Notes: generated from the sequence alone by a model not told the origin. A stretch of DNA of 64,000 bases from Ruegeria sp. HKCCD8929 (GCF_013031405.1 NZ_WPZY01000015.1:51347-115346); one strand, 5' to 3'; counted from the first letter of the stretch, positions 18,621-28,304 are shown. Translations and numbers: made by a program.

Positions 18621-20006
18621 TTACTTGTTCAGCGCATCGAGAATCCGTGCCCAAGAGCGGATGCCTTTGTGAAAGCTCTTCACGTCGTACTTCTCGTTGG
18701 GTGAGTGGATCGCGTCATCGTCGTTAGCATAGCCCACCAGCATCGAATCCAGCCCCAGGATCGATTTGAAGTACCCAACCACAGGGATCGAACCGCCCAT
18801 GCCGGTGAACACCGCCTCGCGATCCCATTCGTCCGAAAGTGCGCCGCGTGCGGCCTCGAATTCCGGGCGCGTGATGTTCATCACCGATGCGCGCGAGCCT
18901 TCCAGATCGTTGTCCCAGACCACTTTGGCATCGGGCGACAGGCGGTCCTCGACATGTTTGCGGATCTTGCTACGCAGCGCGTCGGGGTCCATGTCGCCGA
19001 CCAACCGGCAGGTGATCTTGCAATGCGCCTCGGACGGGATCACCGTTTTGGAACCCGCGCCGTTATAGCCGCCCCAGAGGCCGTTTACCTCGAGCGTCGG
19101 GCGTGCCCATTGCTGTTCCAGCGTGGAGTATCCTTTTTCTCCATGTGGTTGCGTGTAGCCGACCGAGTTCAGGTATTCGGCTTCGTCGAAACCGCAACCT
19201 TCCCATTGGCGCAGTTGTTCGGCGGGGACTTCGTGAACGCCTTCGTAGAAGCCTTCGACGGCGACACGGCCGGTTTCCTGATCGTAGAACGAGTCCACGA
19301 TGCGCGAGATTTCCCGCAGCGGGTTCAGGCCGGGGCCGCCGTAATGGCCGGAATGCAGGTCGATGCGCGGGCCTTGAATTGTGAACTCATCCTTCAGCAT
19401 GCCGCGCAGTTGCGCGGCGATGGAGGGCACGCCACGCGACACCATCGAGGTGTCACAGACCAGTGCCAGATCGGCCTTCAGCTCGGCGGCGTTCTCTTCG
19501 AGGAACGGCACCAGCGAAGGCGAGCCCGATTCCTCTTCGCCCTCGAAGAAGAAGGTGATGCGGCAGGGCAGGGTGCCGTGCACGGTCTTCCAGGCCCGGC
19601 AGGCCTCGACGAAGGTCATCAATTGGCCCTTGTCGTCGGACGAGCCGCGGCCCCGGATCACCGGGCCGTTTTCGGTGTCCTCGATGGCCGGGTCGAATGG
19701 GTCGCGGGTCCACAGGTTCAGCGGATCCACCGGCTGCACATCGTAGTGTCCATAGAACAGCACATGCGGCTCGTCGCCATCCTCGCCCACATGGCCCACC
19801 ACCATCGGGTGACCGGGTGTGGCCCGCTTTTCCGATGCTATTCCAATGCTTTGCAAGTCAGCCACCAGCCAGTCGGCGGCGGTGTCGCAGGCCTCTTTAT
19901 AGGCCGGGTCGGTCGAGATCGAGGGGATCCGCAGAAGTTCCATCAGCCGGTCGGTGGCGGCTGAGAGATCTGTATCGATGCGGGTGAGAACGTCGTCCAG
20001 CGACAT
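18621..20006 (-). CDS. M20-family dipeptidase
   Basis: The 461-residue protein belongs to the M20/M25/M40 metallopeptidases. Two-metal ligands are seen in FYGHYDVQPVDP (His and Asp, near residue 95), RGSSDDKGQ (near 128) and the catalytic EGEEESGSPS (near 162). An inserted dimerisation domain covers the middle, with GPRIDLHSGHYGG at its border. The length fits the cytosolic dipeptidase/acetylornithine-deacetylase-like group that cleaves dipeptides. Substrate unknown. It is monocistronic. Confidence 0.94.
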   Translation of the reverse strand: MSLDDVLTRIDTDLSAATDRLMELLRIPSISTDPAYKEACDTAADWLVADLQSIGIASEKRATPGHPMVVGHVGEDGDEPHVLFYGHYDVQPVDPLNLWTRDPFDPAIEDTENGPVIRGRGSSDDKGQLMTFVEACRAWKTVHGTLPCRITFFFEGEEESGSPSLVPFLEENAAELKADLALVCDTSMVSRGVPSIAAQLRGMLKDEFTIQGPRIDLHSGHYGGPGLNPLREISRIVDSFYDQETGRVAVEGFYEGVHEVPAEQLRQWEGCGFDEAEYLNSVGYTQPHGEKGYSTLEQQWARPTLEVNGLWGGYNGAGSKTVIPSEAHCKITCRLVGDMDPDALRSKIRKHVEDRLSPDAKVVWDNDLEGSRASVMNITRPEFEAARGALSDEWDREAVFTGMGGSIPVVGYFKSILGLDSMLVGYANDDDAIHSPNEKYDVKSFHKGIRSWARILDALNK

Positions 20007-20194
20007 GGTGGGCTCCTGAGTCCTATTCGTTTCCGGCGCGGAGCCTAGCAGCGCTTTGCCGACAGTCCAGTGCGCCGCCGGGCAATCTGGTGTATATTAT
20101 AGGAAACGGCGATTGTATGCCGGGGCAGCCCTGCGTCGTTTCCCCGCGCACGAGCGCCGTAAGTTTACTTGTGGGACAAGGGACAAAGCTATAT

Positions 20195-20208
20195 TTGATG
20201 CAAATCAA
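20195..20208. promoter_or_regulatory. FNR/FnrL-type binding site upstream of hemA
   Basis: TTGATGCAAATCAA is an exact match to the TTGAT-N4-ATCAA consensus of FNR-type regulators, centred about 150 bases before the hemA start. In Rhodobacter sphaeroides hemA is a known FnrL target, so oxygen control of tetrapyrrole synthesis is the likely role. The site is 172 bases from the divergent M20 gene start at 20006, so it could affect both, but hemA is the expected target. Confidence 0.85.
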
Positions 20209-20266
20209 TGCTGTGATGCCGTTCGCGGATATAGGCAGTTGAATTGAAGGTGCATAAAAGATAATC

Positions 20267-20282
20267 ATTCACAAACGTGAAT
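20267..20282. promoter_or_regulatory. palindrome in the hemA leader
   Basis: ATTCACAAACGTGAAT has perfect six-base arms around AAAC, 70 bases before the hemA start. GTGAATT recurs at 20295, 18 bases downstream of its first occurrence at 20277. It is probably a second regulator site at the hemA promoter; the protein is not identified. Confidence 0.4.
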
Positions 20283-20352
20283 TTGTTTGCGTTGGTGAAT
20301 TCGGTCCGCCCGCCACGATCGGGGTCGGCGGCGGATGACCAAGGAGGACCCG

Positions 20353-21576
20353 GTGGACTACACTGCTCAGCTCGATTCAGCGATTGCCAGGCTGCATGAC
20401 GAAGGACGGTACCGGACCTTCATAGATATCGAACGCCGCAAGGGGCATTTCCCGCACGCGGTCTGGACCCGTCCGGACGGGTCCGAGCGCGATATCACCG
20501 TCTGGTGCGGCAACGACTATCTGGGCATGGGCCAGCACCCGGTGGTGCTGGAGGCAATGCAGGAGGCCATCGAGTCGGCGGGCGCCGGCTCGGGCGGGAC
20601 CCGTAACATCTCGGGCACTACGGTCTATCACAAGCGGCTCGAGGCCGAGTTGGCCGATCTGCATGGCAAGGAAGCGGCACTGCTGTTCACCAGCGCCTAT
20701 ATCGCCAATGACGCGACGCTTTCGACGCTGCCCAAGCTGTTTCCCGGTCTGATCATTTATTCCGACGCGCTGAACCATGCCTCGATGATCGAAGGCGTGC
20801 GCCGCAATGGCGGTGCCAAGCGCATCTTCCGCCACAACGACGTGGCGCATCTGCGCGAGTTGCTGGAGGCCGACGATCCTGCGGCGCCCAAGTTGATCGC
20901 CTTTGAATCCGTGTATTCGATGGATGGCGATTTCGGCCCCATCGAAGAGATTTGCGATCTGGCCGAGGAATTCGGCGCGTTGACCTATATCGACGAGGTG
21001 CATGCAGTTGGCATGTACGGCCCGCGCGGCGGCGGCGTGACCGAGCGCGACCGTCTGGCCCATCGCATCGACATTATCAACGGCACGCTGGCCAAGGCCT
21101 ATGGCGTGATGGGCGGCTACATCGCGGCAAGTGCGAAAATGTGTGACGCCATAAGATCTTACGCGCCGGGCTTCATCTTTACCACGTCACTGCCGCCAGC
21201 GGTTGCGGCAGGGGCGGCAGCCTCGGTTGCCCATCTCAAGCGCGCGCCGGAGTTGCGCGAGCAGCATCAGACCCAGGCGAAAATCCTCAAGACTCGTCTC
21301 AAGGGTATGGGCCTACCGCTGATCGACCATGGCAGCCATATCGTGCCGGTCATCGTCGGCGATCCGGTCCACACCAAAAAGCTGAGCGACATGCTGCTTG
21401 AGAGCTATGGCATCTATGTCCAGCCGATCAACTTCCCAACTGTCCCGCGTGGTACAGAGCGGTTGCGTTTCACCCCGTCTCCGGTGCATGGACCGGACGA
21501 GATGAACGCGCTTGTGCATGCTCTTGACGCACTTTGGTCGCATTGTGCGCTAAATCGCGCCGAACTTGCAGGTTAA
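20353..21576 (+). CDS. hemA: 5-aminolevulinate synthase
   Basis: The GTG at 20353 is chosen as start: AAGGAGG lies 6 bases before it, and the resulting N-terminus [23 protein letters not shown] is the usual one for alphaproteobacterial ALAS. The 407-residue PLP enzyme condenses glycine with succinyl-CoA, the first step of the C4 tetrapyrrole pathway. Motifs include the glycine loop [12 protein letters not shown] near residue 80, [18 protein letters not shown] near 215, and the PLP lysine in [14 protein letters not shown] near 244. An FnrL-type box lies upstream. Confidence 0.98.
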   Translation: MDYTAQLDSAIARLHDEGRYRTFIDIERRKGHFPHAVWTRPDGSERDITVWCGNDYLGMGQHPVVLEAMQEAIESAGAGSGGTRNISGTTVYHKRLEAELADLHGKEAALLFTSAYIANDATLSTLPKLFPGLIIYSDALNHASMIEGVRRNGGAKRIFRHNDVAHLRELLEADDPAAPKLIAFESVYSMDGDFGPIEEICDLAEEFGALTYIDEVHAVGMYGPRGGGVTERDRLAHRIDIINGTLAKAYGVMGGYIAASAKMCDAIRSYAPGFIFTTSLPPAVAAGAAASVAHLKRAPELREQHQTQAKILKTRLKGMGLPLIDHGSHIVPVIVGDPVHTKKLSDMLLESYGIYVQPINFPTVPRGTERLRFTPSPVHGPDEMNALVHALDALWSHCALNRAELAG

Positions 21577-21707
21577 CATCACAGCTTAGTGTGCAACTTG
21601 TGTGCCGCGTGTTATGGTGTTGTTAACAATAGGTTCAGTCGAATCGTTATGGGGACGACTCGCTGGACTCAGCAAAACTCGCGGCAGGCTAAAATGGGGC
21701 AGCAGGA

Positions 21708-22922
21708 ATGATTGGGCGCAGGACTCAGCGCGAATCAGACGAAGAGGAAGTCGTCCGGCCAAAGGGCTTTGACGACTTCGAGTTGCGGCTCGGCGATGTG
21801 ATGCGCGGCGAGCGGGCGACGATGGGCAAATCGCTTCTGGACGTACAGCGCGAGCTTCGGATCAAGGCCAACTACATCGCCGCCATCGAAAATTCCGACC
21901 CTGACGCTTTTGACACACCCGGCTTCATCGCCGGGTATGTGCGTTCCTATGCCCGTTATCTGGGCATGGACCCCGAGGAGGCGTTCTCGACCTTCTGCCA
22001 GGAGAGCGGGTTCCAGGTGGCGCACGGCATGTCGGCGCAGGCCTCGGTGGTCAAGAAATCCGACGGTGCGCTGCCCTCCAAAGGCCCGATGGGTCGCGAC
22101 CCGTTCATGTCGCCGAACACGCCCTTTGTGCCCGGTAAGGAATCGTTCTTCAGCCATATCGAACCGCGCGCCATCGGCTCGTCCTTCGTGCTGTTGGCGC
22201 TGATCGCGGGGATCGGCTATGGCGGCTGGACCGTGCTGAAAGAAGTGCAGCAGGTGCAGGTGACCCCGGTGGAGCAGGCGCCGCTGGTGCTCTCGGATCT
22301 GGACCCGCTCGATGAGGCGCGGGGCCGGGAGGCCGTGACGGCCAATGCCGGTTTGGTGACGCCGAGCGCGGATGCCCTGGACCGTCTCTATCGTCCGCAG
22401 GCGCTGGATGTGCCGGTTCTGGTGGCGCGCGACGCGCCGATCTCGACCCTCGATCCGCGCAATGTCGGCACCTTCCGCACGCCGGACCTGCCCGAGATCC
22501 AGATCACTGAGGCGCAGCGCCCGGCAGCGGATCTTCCTGCGATACCGCAAGTGCTGGAAGAAGTTGCGCCATCGCTTGTCATGGTAGCCGTGCGCCCGTC
22601 CTGGGTGCGGGTGACCGCCGCTGACGGCACAGCGATCTTCGAAAAGATCATGGAGCCCGGCGAAACCTATGAGGTGCCGCTGACCGAAGAGCCGCCGACG
22701 CTGCGGGCCGGTGAGAGTGGTGCTATTTATTTCGCGACCAATGGCGAGCATTTCGGTCCAGTGGGCGAACGTGGTGTGGTGACCAAGAACATCCCGCTGT
22801 CGATCGACGCCGTGACAGAGCGCTATCAGGTCGCGGATATGGAGCAGGACGGCGATCTGGCCCGCATGGTGGCCGAGGCGCAGACCGTCGCCGAAGACCC
22901 CGTCGAGACCCCCAGCGACTAA
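21708..22922 (+). CDS. RodZ-like helix-turn-helix membrane protein
   Basis: The 404-residue protein starts with an HTH_25 domain (residues about 25-95, [22 protein letters not shown] and [23 protein letters not shown]). A single membrane helix follows near 160-180 ([18 protein letters not shown]), then a long Pro-rich linker. The C-terminal DUF4115 domain (about 305-380) contains [27 protein letters not shown]. This is the architecture of RodZ, which links MreB to the cell wall machinery. Placement just before ispG is common in alphaproteobacteria. The HTH probably serves in protein contacts rather than DNA binding. Confidence 0.88.
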   Translation: MIGRRTQRESDEEEVVRPKGFDDFELRLGDVMRGERATMGKSLLDVQRELRIKANYIAAIENSDPDAFDTPGFIAGYVRSYARYLGMDPEEAFSTFCQESGFQVAHGMSAQASVVKKSDGALPSKGPMGRDPFMSPNTPFVPGKESFFSHIEPRAIGSSFVLLALIAGIGYGGWTVLKEVQQVQVTPVEQAPLVLSDLDPLDEARGREAVTANAGLVTPSADALDRLYRPQALDVPVLVARDAPISTLDPRNVGTFRTPDLPEIQITEAQRPAADLPAIPQVLEEVAPSLVMVAVRPSWVRVTAADGTAIFEKIMEPGETYEVPLTEEPPTLRAGESGAIYFATNGEHFGPVGERGVVTKNIPLSIDAVTERYQVADMEQDGDLARMVAEAQTVAEDPVETPSD

Positions 22923-22992
22923 CAGGCCCATTGCAGGGCCTTCGCGCGCGGCTTATGTAACCGGCAGACCCGGAGCAGACGGACCTCGCCTC

Positions 22993-24126
22993 ATGTCGCT
23001 GAATCACGTGCGCCCGTGGCGCAACATCTATCGCCGTAAATCCCGTCAGATCATGGTTGGCAACGTCCCTGTGGGGGGCGATGCGCCGATTTCGGTCCAG
23101 ACCATGACCAACACGCTGACCACCGATGTTGCGGCGACCGTTGCACAGGTGCAGGCGGCGGCAGAGGCAGGGGCGGACCTGGTGCGGATTTCGGTGCCCG
23201 ACGAGGCATCGTCGCGCGCCTTGAAAGAGATTGTGACCGAATGTCCGGTGCCGATCGTGGCGGATATCCATTTCCACTACAAACGCGGGATTGAAGCTGC
23301 CGAGGCGGGGGCTGCCTGTCTGCGGATTAACCCGGGGAACATCGGCGACGAGAACCGGGTGAAAGAGGTCATCAAGGCCGCCCGCGACCACGGCTGCTCA
23401 ATCCGGATTGGGGTCAACGCAGGCAGTCTGGAAAAGCACCTGCTGGAAAAATACGGCGAGCCGTGCCCCGAGGCGATGGTGGAGTCCGGGCTGGAGCATA
23501 TCCGTATCCTCGAGGACAACGATTTCCACGAATTCAAGATCAGCGTGAAGGCCAGCGACGTGTTCCTAGCCGCCGCCGCATATCAGGGCATTGCCGAGGC
23601 CACGGACGCACCGATCCATCTGGGCATCACCGAGGCTGGGGGCCTGGTCAGCGGCACCATCAAATCCGCGATCGGTTTGGGCAACCTGTTGTGGATGGGC
23701 ATCGGCGACACGATCCGCGTCAGCCTGTCCGCCGATCCGGTGGAAGAGGTCAAGGTCGGCTACGAGATCCTGAAATCGCTGGGCCTGCGCCATCGCGGCG
23801 TCAATATCATCTCGTGCCCGTCCTGTGCGCGTCAGGGATTCGACGTGATCAAGACCGTCGAGACGCTTGAACGGCGGCTGGAGCACGTGAAAACGCCCAT
23901 GAGCCTGTCCATCATCGGCTGCGTGGTGAACGGCCCCGGTGAGGCGCTGATGACCGATGTGGGCTTTACCGGCGGCGGGGCCGGGTCCGGCATGGTCTAT
24001 CTGGCGGGCAAGGCCAGCCACAAGATGTCGAATGAGCAGATGATCGACCATATCGTGGCAGAGGTCGAGAAGAAGGCCGCTCAGATCGAAGCCTCCGAAG
24101 ACGCTGCACAGGACGCTGCCGAGTAG
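22993..24126 (+). CDS. ispG: 4-hydroxy-3-methylbut-2-enyl diphosphate synthase
   Basis: The 377-residue protein matches IspG/GcpE from the start ([28 protein letters not shown], spanning residues about 12-40) to the end. The C-terminal domain holds the three cysteine ligands of the 4Fe-4S cluster in [10 protein letters not shown] near 277 and [12 protein letters not shown] near 315. It makes HMBPP in the non-mevalonate isoprenoid pathway in the cytosol, using reduced ferredoxin or flavodoxin. It ends 3 bases before the GNAT gene, so the two are one transcript. Confidence 0.98.
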   Translation: MSLNHVRPWRNIYRRKSRQIMVGNVPVGGDAPISVQTMTNTLTTDVAATVAQVQAAAEAGADLVRISVPDEASSRALKEIVTECPVPIVADIHFHYKRGIEAAEAGAACLRINPGNIGDENRVKEVIKAARDHGCSIRIGVNAGSLEKHLLEKYGEPCPEAMVESGLEHIRILEDNDFHEFKISVKASDVFLAAAAYQGIAEATDAPIHLGITEAGGLVSGTIKSAIGLGNLLWMGIGDTIRVSLSADPVEEVKVGYEILKSLGLRHRGVNIISCPSCARQGFDVIKTVETLERRLEHVKTPMSLSIIGCVVNGPGEALMTDVGFTGGGAGSGMVYLAGKASHKMSNEQMIDHIVAEVEKKAAQIEASEDAAQDAAE

Positions 24127-24129
24127 ACC

Positions 24130-24597
24130 ATGGATGACCTCGTCATATCGCGCGCAACGCCTGAGGATATTGCTCCGGTTCAGGTTATCGCGCGCGAGAC
24201 GCTGCGCCGGACCGCCTCGGTGTTTCTGGGCGAAGAAACGGTGGCTGTGCTGATCGAAAGCGGGCAGACGGATGACGAGATCTCGGATCACCTCTCGAAC
24301 CTTTATGTAGCCCGCGCCGAAGACCGGATCGTCGGTTTTGCGATCTTCTGGGAGGGGTTTCTGCATCTGATGATGGTGGAGATCAGCCTGCACCGCAGTG
24401 GCGTCGGCACCGCGATCCTGAACTGGGTCGAGGCACAGATGCGCGCGGCAGGCCATGACCGGGGGCAACTGCAGACCTTTGTCGGCAACGCGCAGGCCAT
24501 CGGGTTCTACCTGCGCAACGGGTGGGTCGAGACCCATCGCGACGGCCCCGAGGCCGGAGATTTCGCCAGGGCCACGTTTGAGAAGCCTTTGGATTAA
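24130..24597 (+). CDS. GNAT-family N-acetyltransferase
   Basis: The 155-residue protein is a compact GNAT domain. The acetyl-CoA binding motif A is seen as LHRSGVGTAILNWVEAQ (residues about 91-107), preceded by the beta-4 strand LHLMMVEISL. The late AIGFYLRNGWVET segment is the typical motif B. Substrate unknown. It starts 3 bases after ispG and is followed by a hairpin at 24635-24657, which marks the left border of the GTA region. Confidence 0.9.
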   Translation: MDDLVISRATPEDIAPVQVIARETLRRTASVFLGEETVAVLIESGQTDDEISDHLSNLYVARAEDRIVGFAIFWEGFLHLMMVEISLHRSGVGTAILNWVEAQMRAAGHDRGQLQTFVGNAQAIGFYLRNGWVETHRDGPEAGDFARATFEKPLD

Positions 24598-24940
24598 GGG
24601 CTCCTTTGGTCGGCTGATTATCTGAGCAAGGTTCGATGCCGATTGTCCGTCGGCATCTATTGGCATCTCTGGCTCACAACGCCTCGGCCCTTCCTAATGG
24701 AACACTCCAACGGGTGGTGCTTTGCCAACTCATTTGACCCTAAACAGTGGCAACGGAAAGTAACGTCCGAACACGACAGTTCGGGCCTGATCAGTGACAG
24801 CTCATCTTTGTCACGCCCCTGTTTGGTGCCTGTGTTGCCGGTGGGGCGCACGGTTGGTTTCGAAGGCTTCAACCTATCTGCGGGATAACCCTTGGCAACG
24901 AAAGGCCGGGCATCGCGGCGGGCAGACAGGAGCATCACAT
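24598..24940. other. GTA leader region without terminase gene
   Basis: In Rhodobacter capsulatus the GTA cluster begins with g1 and the large terminase g2 before the portal. Here 343 bases separate the GNAT gene from the portal. All three plus-strand frames were checked; none resembles a terminase (no Walker or nuclease motif, no recognisable C-terminus). Two inverted repeats occur, at 24635-24657 and 24767-24784 (CCGAAC, six bases, GTTCGG). The rest probably carries the GTA promoter. Composition is less GC-rich than the flanks. Confidence 0.5.
24635..24657 (+). terminator. hairpin between GNAT gene and GTA cluster
   Basis: Perfect eight-base arms GATGCCGA and TCGGCATC enclose seven bases, 37 bases after the GNAT stop. 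No T-run follows, so termination is plausible but unproven. Confidence 0.5.
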
Positions 24941-26113
24941 ATGGTATTCGATTTCTTGCGTCGTGGATCGGCTGGCGAGGCGCCGGAAGCCAAGGCGAGC
25001 GCTGCCGGGCCGGTGGTGGCCTGGCACAATGCGGGCCGGGTGGCGTGGAGCCCGCGCGATACCGTGTCGCTGACGCGGACGGGGTTTTCGGGCAACCCGG
25101 TGGGGTTCCGCTCGGTCAAGCTGATCGCCGAGGCGGCGGCGGCGCTGCCGCTGGTGCTGCAGGACCGGGAGCAGCGCTATGACGTGCATCCCTTGCTGGC
25201 GCTGATGCGGCGGCCCAATGCGGTGCAGGGCAAGGCGGAGCTGCTGGAGGCGCTGTTCGGGCAGCTGCTGCTGTCGGGCAATGCCTATGTCGAGGCGGTG
25301 CAGGCGGAAGAGGGTCTGCCGGTTGAGCTGCATGTGCTGCGCTCGGACCGGATGAGTGTGGTGCCCGGTGCCGATGGTTGGCCGGTGGGGTATGATTATA
25401 CGGTGGGGGCGAAAAAGCACCGCTTTGACGCCTCGGCGATCTGTCACATCAAGTCGTTTCATCCGCAGGATGATCATTACGGGTTCTCGCCGATGCAGGC
25501 GGCGGCGATGGCGGTGGATGTGCATAACAGCGCCTCGCGCTGGTCGAAATCGCTTTTGGACAATGCGGCGCGGCCGTCCGGTGCGCTGGTCTGGAACGGT
25601 GGCGACGGGCAGGGCGTGATGGCTGAGGATCAGTTCCGGCGTCTGAGTGACGAGATCGAGGCCAACTATCGGGGTGCGCGCAATGCGGGGCGTCCGATGG
25701 TGCTGGAGGGGGGGCTCGATTGGAAACCGATGGGGTTCTCGCCCTCGGACATGGAGTTTCAGAAGACCAAGGAAGCCGCCGCCCGCGAGATCGCGCTGGC
25801 CTTTGGGGTCCCGCCGATGTTGCTGGGAATTCAGGGGGATGCGACCTATTCGAACTATCAGGAGGCCAACCGGGCGTTCTATCGCCTGACGGTGCTGCCC
25901 CTGGTGACGCGGGTGGCGGCGGCGCTGTCGGACTGGTTGTCGGGGTTCACCGGAGAGGAGCTGGCGCTGAAGCCGGATCTGGATCAGGTGCCCGCCTTGT
26001 CCGCCGAGCGGGATGCGCAGTGGGCGCGGGTGACGAATGCCGATTTCCTGACCGATGCCGAGAAGCGGGCGCTGCTGGGGCTGCCGGTGCTGTCGGACGA
26101 GGCGCATGGCTGA
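24941..26113 (+). CDS. GTA portal protein (g3 homologue)
   Basis: The start ATG at 24941 has AGGAG 8 bases upstream. The frame is open farther 5-prime, but that part has no binding site. The 390-residue protein is an HK97-type phage portal: GNPVGFRSVKLIAEAAAALPLVLQ near the start, the LLLSGNAYVEAV core near 113, and LAFGVPPMLLGIQGDATYSNYQEANRAFY near 290. Twelve copies form the ring through which DNA enters the capsid. Length is close to R. capsulatus GTA g3. It is the first gene of the cluster here; the terminase that should dock on it is missing from the window. Confidence 0.95.
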   Translation: MVFDFLRRGSAGEAPEAKASAAGPVVAWHNAGRVAWSPRDTVSLTRTGFSGNPVGFRSVKLIAEAAAALPLVLQDREQRYDVHPLLALMRRPNAVQGKAELLEALFGQLLLSGNAYVEAVQAEEGLPVELHVLRSDRMSVVPGADGWPVGYDYTVGAKKHRFDASAICHIKSFHPQDDHYGFSPMQAAAMAVDVHNSASRWSKSLLDNAARPSGALVWNGGDGQGVMAEDQFRRLSDEIEANYRGARNAGRPMVLEGGLDWKPMGFSPSDMEFQKTKEAAAREIALAFGVPPMLLGIQGDATYSNYQEANRAFYRLTVLPLVTRVAAALSDWLSGFTGEELALKPDLDQVPALSAERDAQWARVTNADFLTDAEKRALLGLPVLSDEAHG

Positions 26114-26330
26114 GGGGCCGGGATATCCGCCGTTCGAGTGTGCTCCGGGGTTGCAACTGGCCGCGCATGAGCGGGTGGCCGCGATCCAGCATGAGCATCT
26201 GTGCCGCAGGCTGGATCAGATCGAAGAGATGATGGAGCGGCTGGAAAAGCGGTTGTGGCTGACGGTCTACGGGGTTGTGGCGGTGATCCTGGCGCAGGCG
26301 TTCCAATCGGTCTTGGTTGCAACACCTTAG
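26106..26330 (+). CDS. GTA g3.5-like small membrane protein
   Basis: The ATG at 26106 overlaps the end of the portal gene by 8 bases, giving 74 residues. An amphipathic coiled-coil segment (LCRRLDQIEEMMERLEKRLW) precedes a C-terminal membrane helix (LTVYGVVAVILAQAFQSVLV). A gene of this size and design, called g3.5, lies between portal and prohead protease in R. capsulatus and related clusters. Function is unknown; the membrane tail is odd for a head gene. Confidence 0.75.
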   Translation: MAEGPGYPPFECAPGLQLAAHERVAAIQHEHLCRRLDQIEEMMERLEKRLWLTVYGVVAVILAQAFQSVLVATP

Positions 26331-26358
26331 AATTTCAAAGGGTTACAAGGAGTGTTTC

Positions 26359-26916
26359 ATGGAGATGGACACCGGGCTTGAACACAAGTTCGCGCGGTTC
26401 GGCGACGGGCTGACGGTGACGGACGATGCGGTGATCGAGGGCTATGCGAGCCTGTTCGGCCAGACCGATCAGGGCGGCGACAATGTGCAGAAGGGCGCGT
26501 ATCGCGCCTCGCTCAAGGGGCTGGAGGCCGCCGGTCAGCGGGTCAAGATGCTGTGGCAGCACGATCCGGCGCAGCCCATCGGCGTCTGGGACGAGGTGCG
26601 CGAGGACGAGACCGGCCTGTGGGTCAAGGGGCGGCTGCTGGAGAGCACCCAGACCGGGCGCGAGGCGGCGGCGCTGATCAAGGCGGGTGCGATTGACGGG
26701 CTGTCGATCGGCTATCGCACCAGGCGCGCCGTGAAGAACGAGAAGGGCCAGCGGCTCTTGACGGAACTGGAGCTGTGGGAGGTGTCGCTGGTGACCTTTC
26801 CGATGCTGCCCAGTGCGCGGGTGGCGGCCAAGGGGGCAACCCCCGAGGCCGGGGACATCTGGCGCGAGATTGCCGGGGTGTTCAGAGACGCCCGGCGGGA
26901 GCTGGCGCGAAACTAG
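26359..26916 (+). CDS. GTA prohead protease (g4 homologue)
   Basis: The start ATG at 26359 has AAGGAG 6 bases upstream. The 185-residue protein is an HK97-type prohead serine protease (U35): EGYASLFGQTDQGGDNVQKGAY near residue 28, MLWQHDPAQPIGVWDEV near 61 with the catalytic His, and the Ser in IDGLSIGYRTRRA near 115. It cleaves the capsid protein N-terminal region during head maturation. It is followed after 35 bases by the capsid gene. Confidence 0.95.
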   Translation: MEMDTGLEHKFARFGDGLTVTDDAVIEGYASLFGQTDQGGDNVQKGAYRASLKGLEAAGQRVKMLWQHDPAQPIGVWDEVREDETGLWVKGRLLESTQTGREAAALIKAGAIDGLSIGYRTRRAVKNEKGQRLLTELELWEVSLVTFPMLPSARVAAKGATPEAGDIWREIAGVFRDARRELARN

Positions 26917-26951
26917 CGCGCCGAAAACTCACCCCCAAGAAGGAAGTGCTG

Positions 26952-28130
26952 ATGAGCAAGACCGAAGTGCCGGCCTTGGCCGGAGAGGGTGTGCCCCTGG
27001 CTCAGGAGGTGAAGCAGGCGATGACTGGCTTCGTGAATGAGTTCAAGGGCCTGAAGGCTGAAGTTCAAACCAAACTGCAACAGACAGAAGAGCGACTGAC
27101 CATGCTGGATCGTAAATCAACCATCGCGGCGCGTCCGCACCTGGCGGCCTTTACCGACGAGGGCGCGCCGCATCAGAAAGCCTTTGACGCCTATGTGCGT
27201 TCGGGCGACGACGATGGCTTGCGCGGGCTGGAGATGGAGGCCAAGTCGCTGTCGAGCGCGGTCAACAGCGATGGTGGCTATCTGGTCGATCCGCAGACTG
27301 CCGAGATAATCAAGTCGGTGCTGAAATCCACCGCCTCGATCCGCTCGATTGCGTCGGTGGTGAATGTCGAGGCGAACTCGTTCGATGTGCTGATCGACCA
27401 CACCGATGTGGGCGCGGGCTGGGCGGATGAGAATTCGGCGGCGACCGAGACGGCGACGCCGTCCATAGACCGGATTTCGATTGCGCTGCACGAACTGAGC
27501 GCGCTGCCCAAGGCATCCCAACGCCTGCTGGATGACAGTGCGTTCGATGTCGAGGGCTGGCTGGCCGGTCGTATCGCCGACAAGTTCGCCCGCGCCGAGG
27601 CGGCGGCATTTATCTCGGGCGACGGGGCCGACAAGCCCAAGGGCATTCTGGATCATGCCAAGGTCGACAACGATGTCTGGACCTGGGGCAATATCGGTTA
27701 TGTGCCGACCGGTATCGACGGTGGCGTCGATGCGGATGCGATTGTCGATGTGGTTTATGCGCTGGGCGCGCAGTACCGCGTCAACGGCACCTTCGTGATG
27801 AACTCGAAAACCGCCGGTGTGATCCGCAAGCTGAAGGACAGCGATGGTCGCTTTCTGTGGTCGGACGGTCTGGCCGCCGGTGAGCCTGCTCGCCTGATGG
27901 GTTATCCGGTGCTGATCGCTGAAGATATGCCGGATGCAGGATCGGACAGTTTCTCGATTGCTTTCGGCGATTTTTCTGCCGGTTACACCATCGCCGAGCG
28001 TCCCGATCTGCGCGTGCTGCGCGATCCGTTCAGCGCCAAGCCGCATGTGCTGTTTTACGCCACCAAGCGTGTGGGCGGCGATGTGAGCGACTTTGCCGCG
28101 ATCAAGCTGGTGAAATTCGGCGCCGCCTGA
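26952..28130 (+). CDS. GTA major capsid protein (g5 homologue)
   Basis: The start ATG at 26952 follows AGGAAG. The 392-residue protein is an HK97-fold capsid protein. The first about 60 residues form a charged coiled-coil scaffold region (EVKQAMTGFVNEFKGLKAEV), which the g4 protease removes in R. capsulatus. The shell domain begins near residue 95 (SSAVNSDGGYLVDPQTAEIIKS) and ends with the family-typical VGGDVSDFAAIKLVKF. A strong hairpin lies 14 bases past the stop. Confidence 0.97.
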   Translation: MSKTEVPALAGEGVPLAQEVKQAMTGFVNEFKGLKAEVQTKLQQTEERLTMLDRKSTIAARPHLAAFTDEGAPHQKAFDAYVRSGDDDGLRGLEMEAKSLSSAVNSDGGYLVDPQTAEIIKSVLKSTASIRSIASVVNVEANSFDVLIDHTDVGAGWADENSAATETATPSIDRISIALHELSALPKASQRLLDDSAFDVEGWLAGRIADKFARAEAAAFISGDGADKPKGILDHAKVDNDVWTWGNIGYVPTGIDGGVDADAIVDVVYALGAQYRVNGTFVMNSKTAGVIRKLKDSDGRFLWSDGLAAGEPARLMGYPVLIAEDMPDAGSDSFSIAFGDFSAGYTIAERPDLRVLRDPFSAKPHVLFYATKRVGGDVSDFAAIKLVKFGAA

Positions 28131-28143
28131 GCGCGCGCCGGAG

Positions 28144-28167
28144 CCGGGGCGGGGTGACCCGCCCCGG
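28144..28167 (+). terminator. strong hairpin after the GTA capsid gene
   Basis: Perfect ten-base arms CCGGGGCGGG and CCCGCCCCGG enclose a GTGA tetraloop, with no T-run after it. It sits in the only long gap (28131-28304) inside an otherwise overlapping gene cluster. It may partly terminate transcription, or protect the 3-prime end of the head-gene message so that capsid is made in excess over tail proteins. Confidence 0.6.
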
Positions 28168-28304
28168 GTGGCGGGCGCGGGCCGGGGTGAGATCCCCTGC
28201 GTTGTCTAGCTGCTCCCCTCCGTCCGAGCAACGTGGGGCGGCACGTGCCCGCTTTTCCTGAAGATGAGGGCCCCCGGAGGGGTTCGAGCTTGCGGAGTGA
28301 ATTG

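Noticed and set aside
20170..20190. TGT...ACA resembling a PpsR site upstream of hemA
   Set aside because: The spacing is 10 rather than the 12 bases of the PpsR consensus, and no photosynthesis genes are seen.
24643..24888. Open frame before the GTA portal as a terminase remnant
   Set aside because: The translation has no similarity to the ATPase, nuclease or C-terminal parts of TerL.
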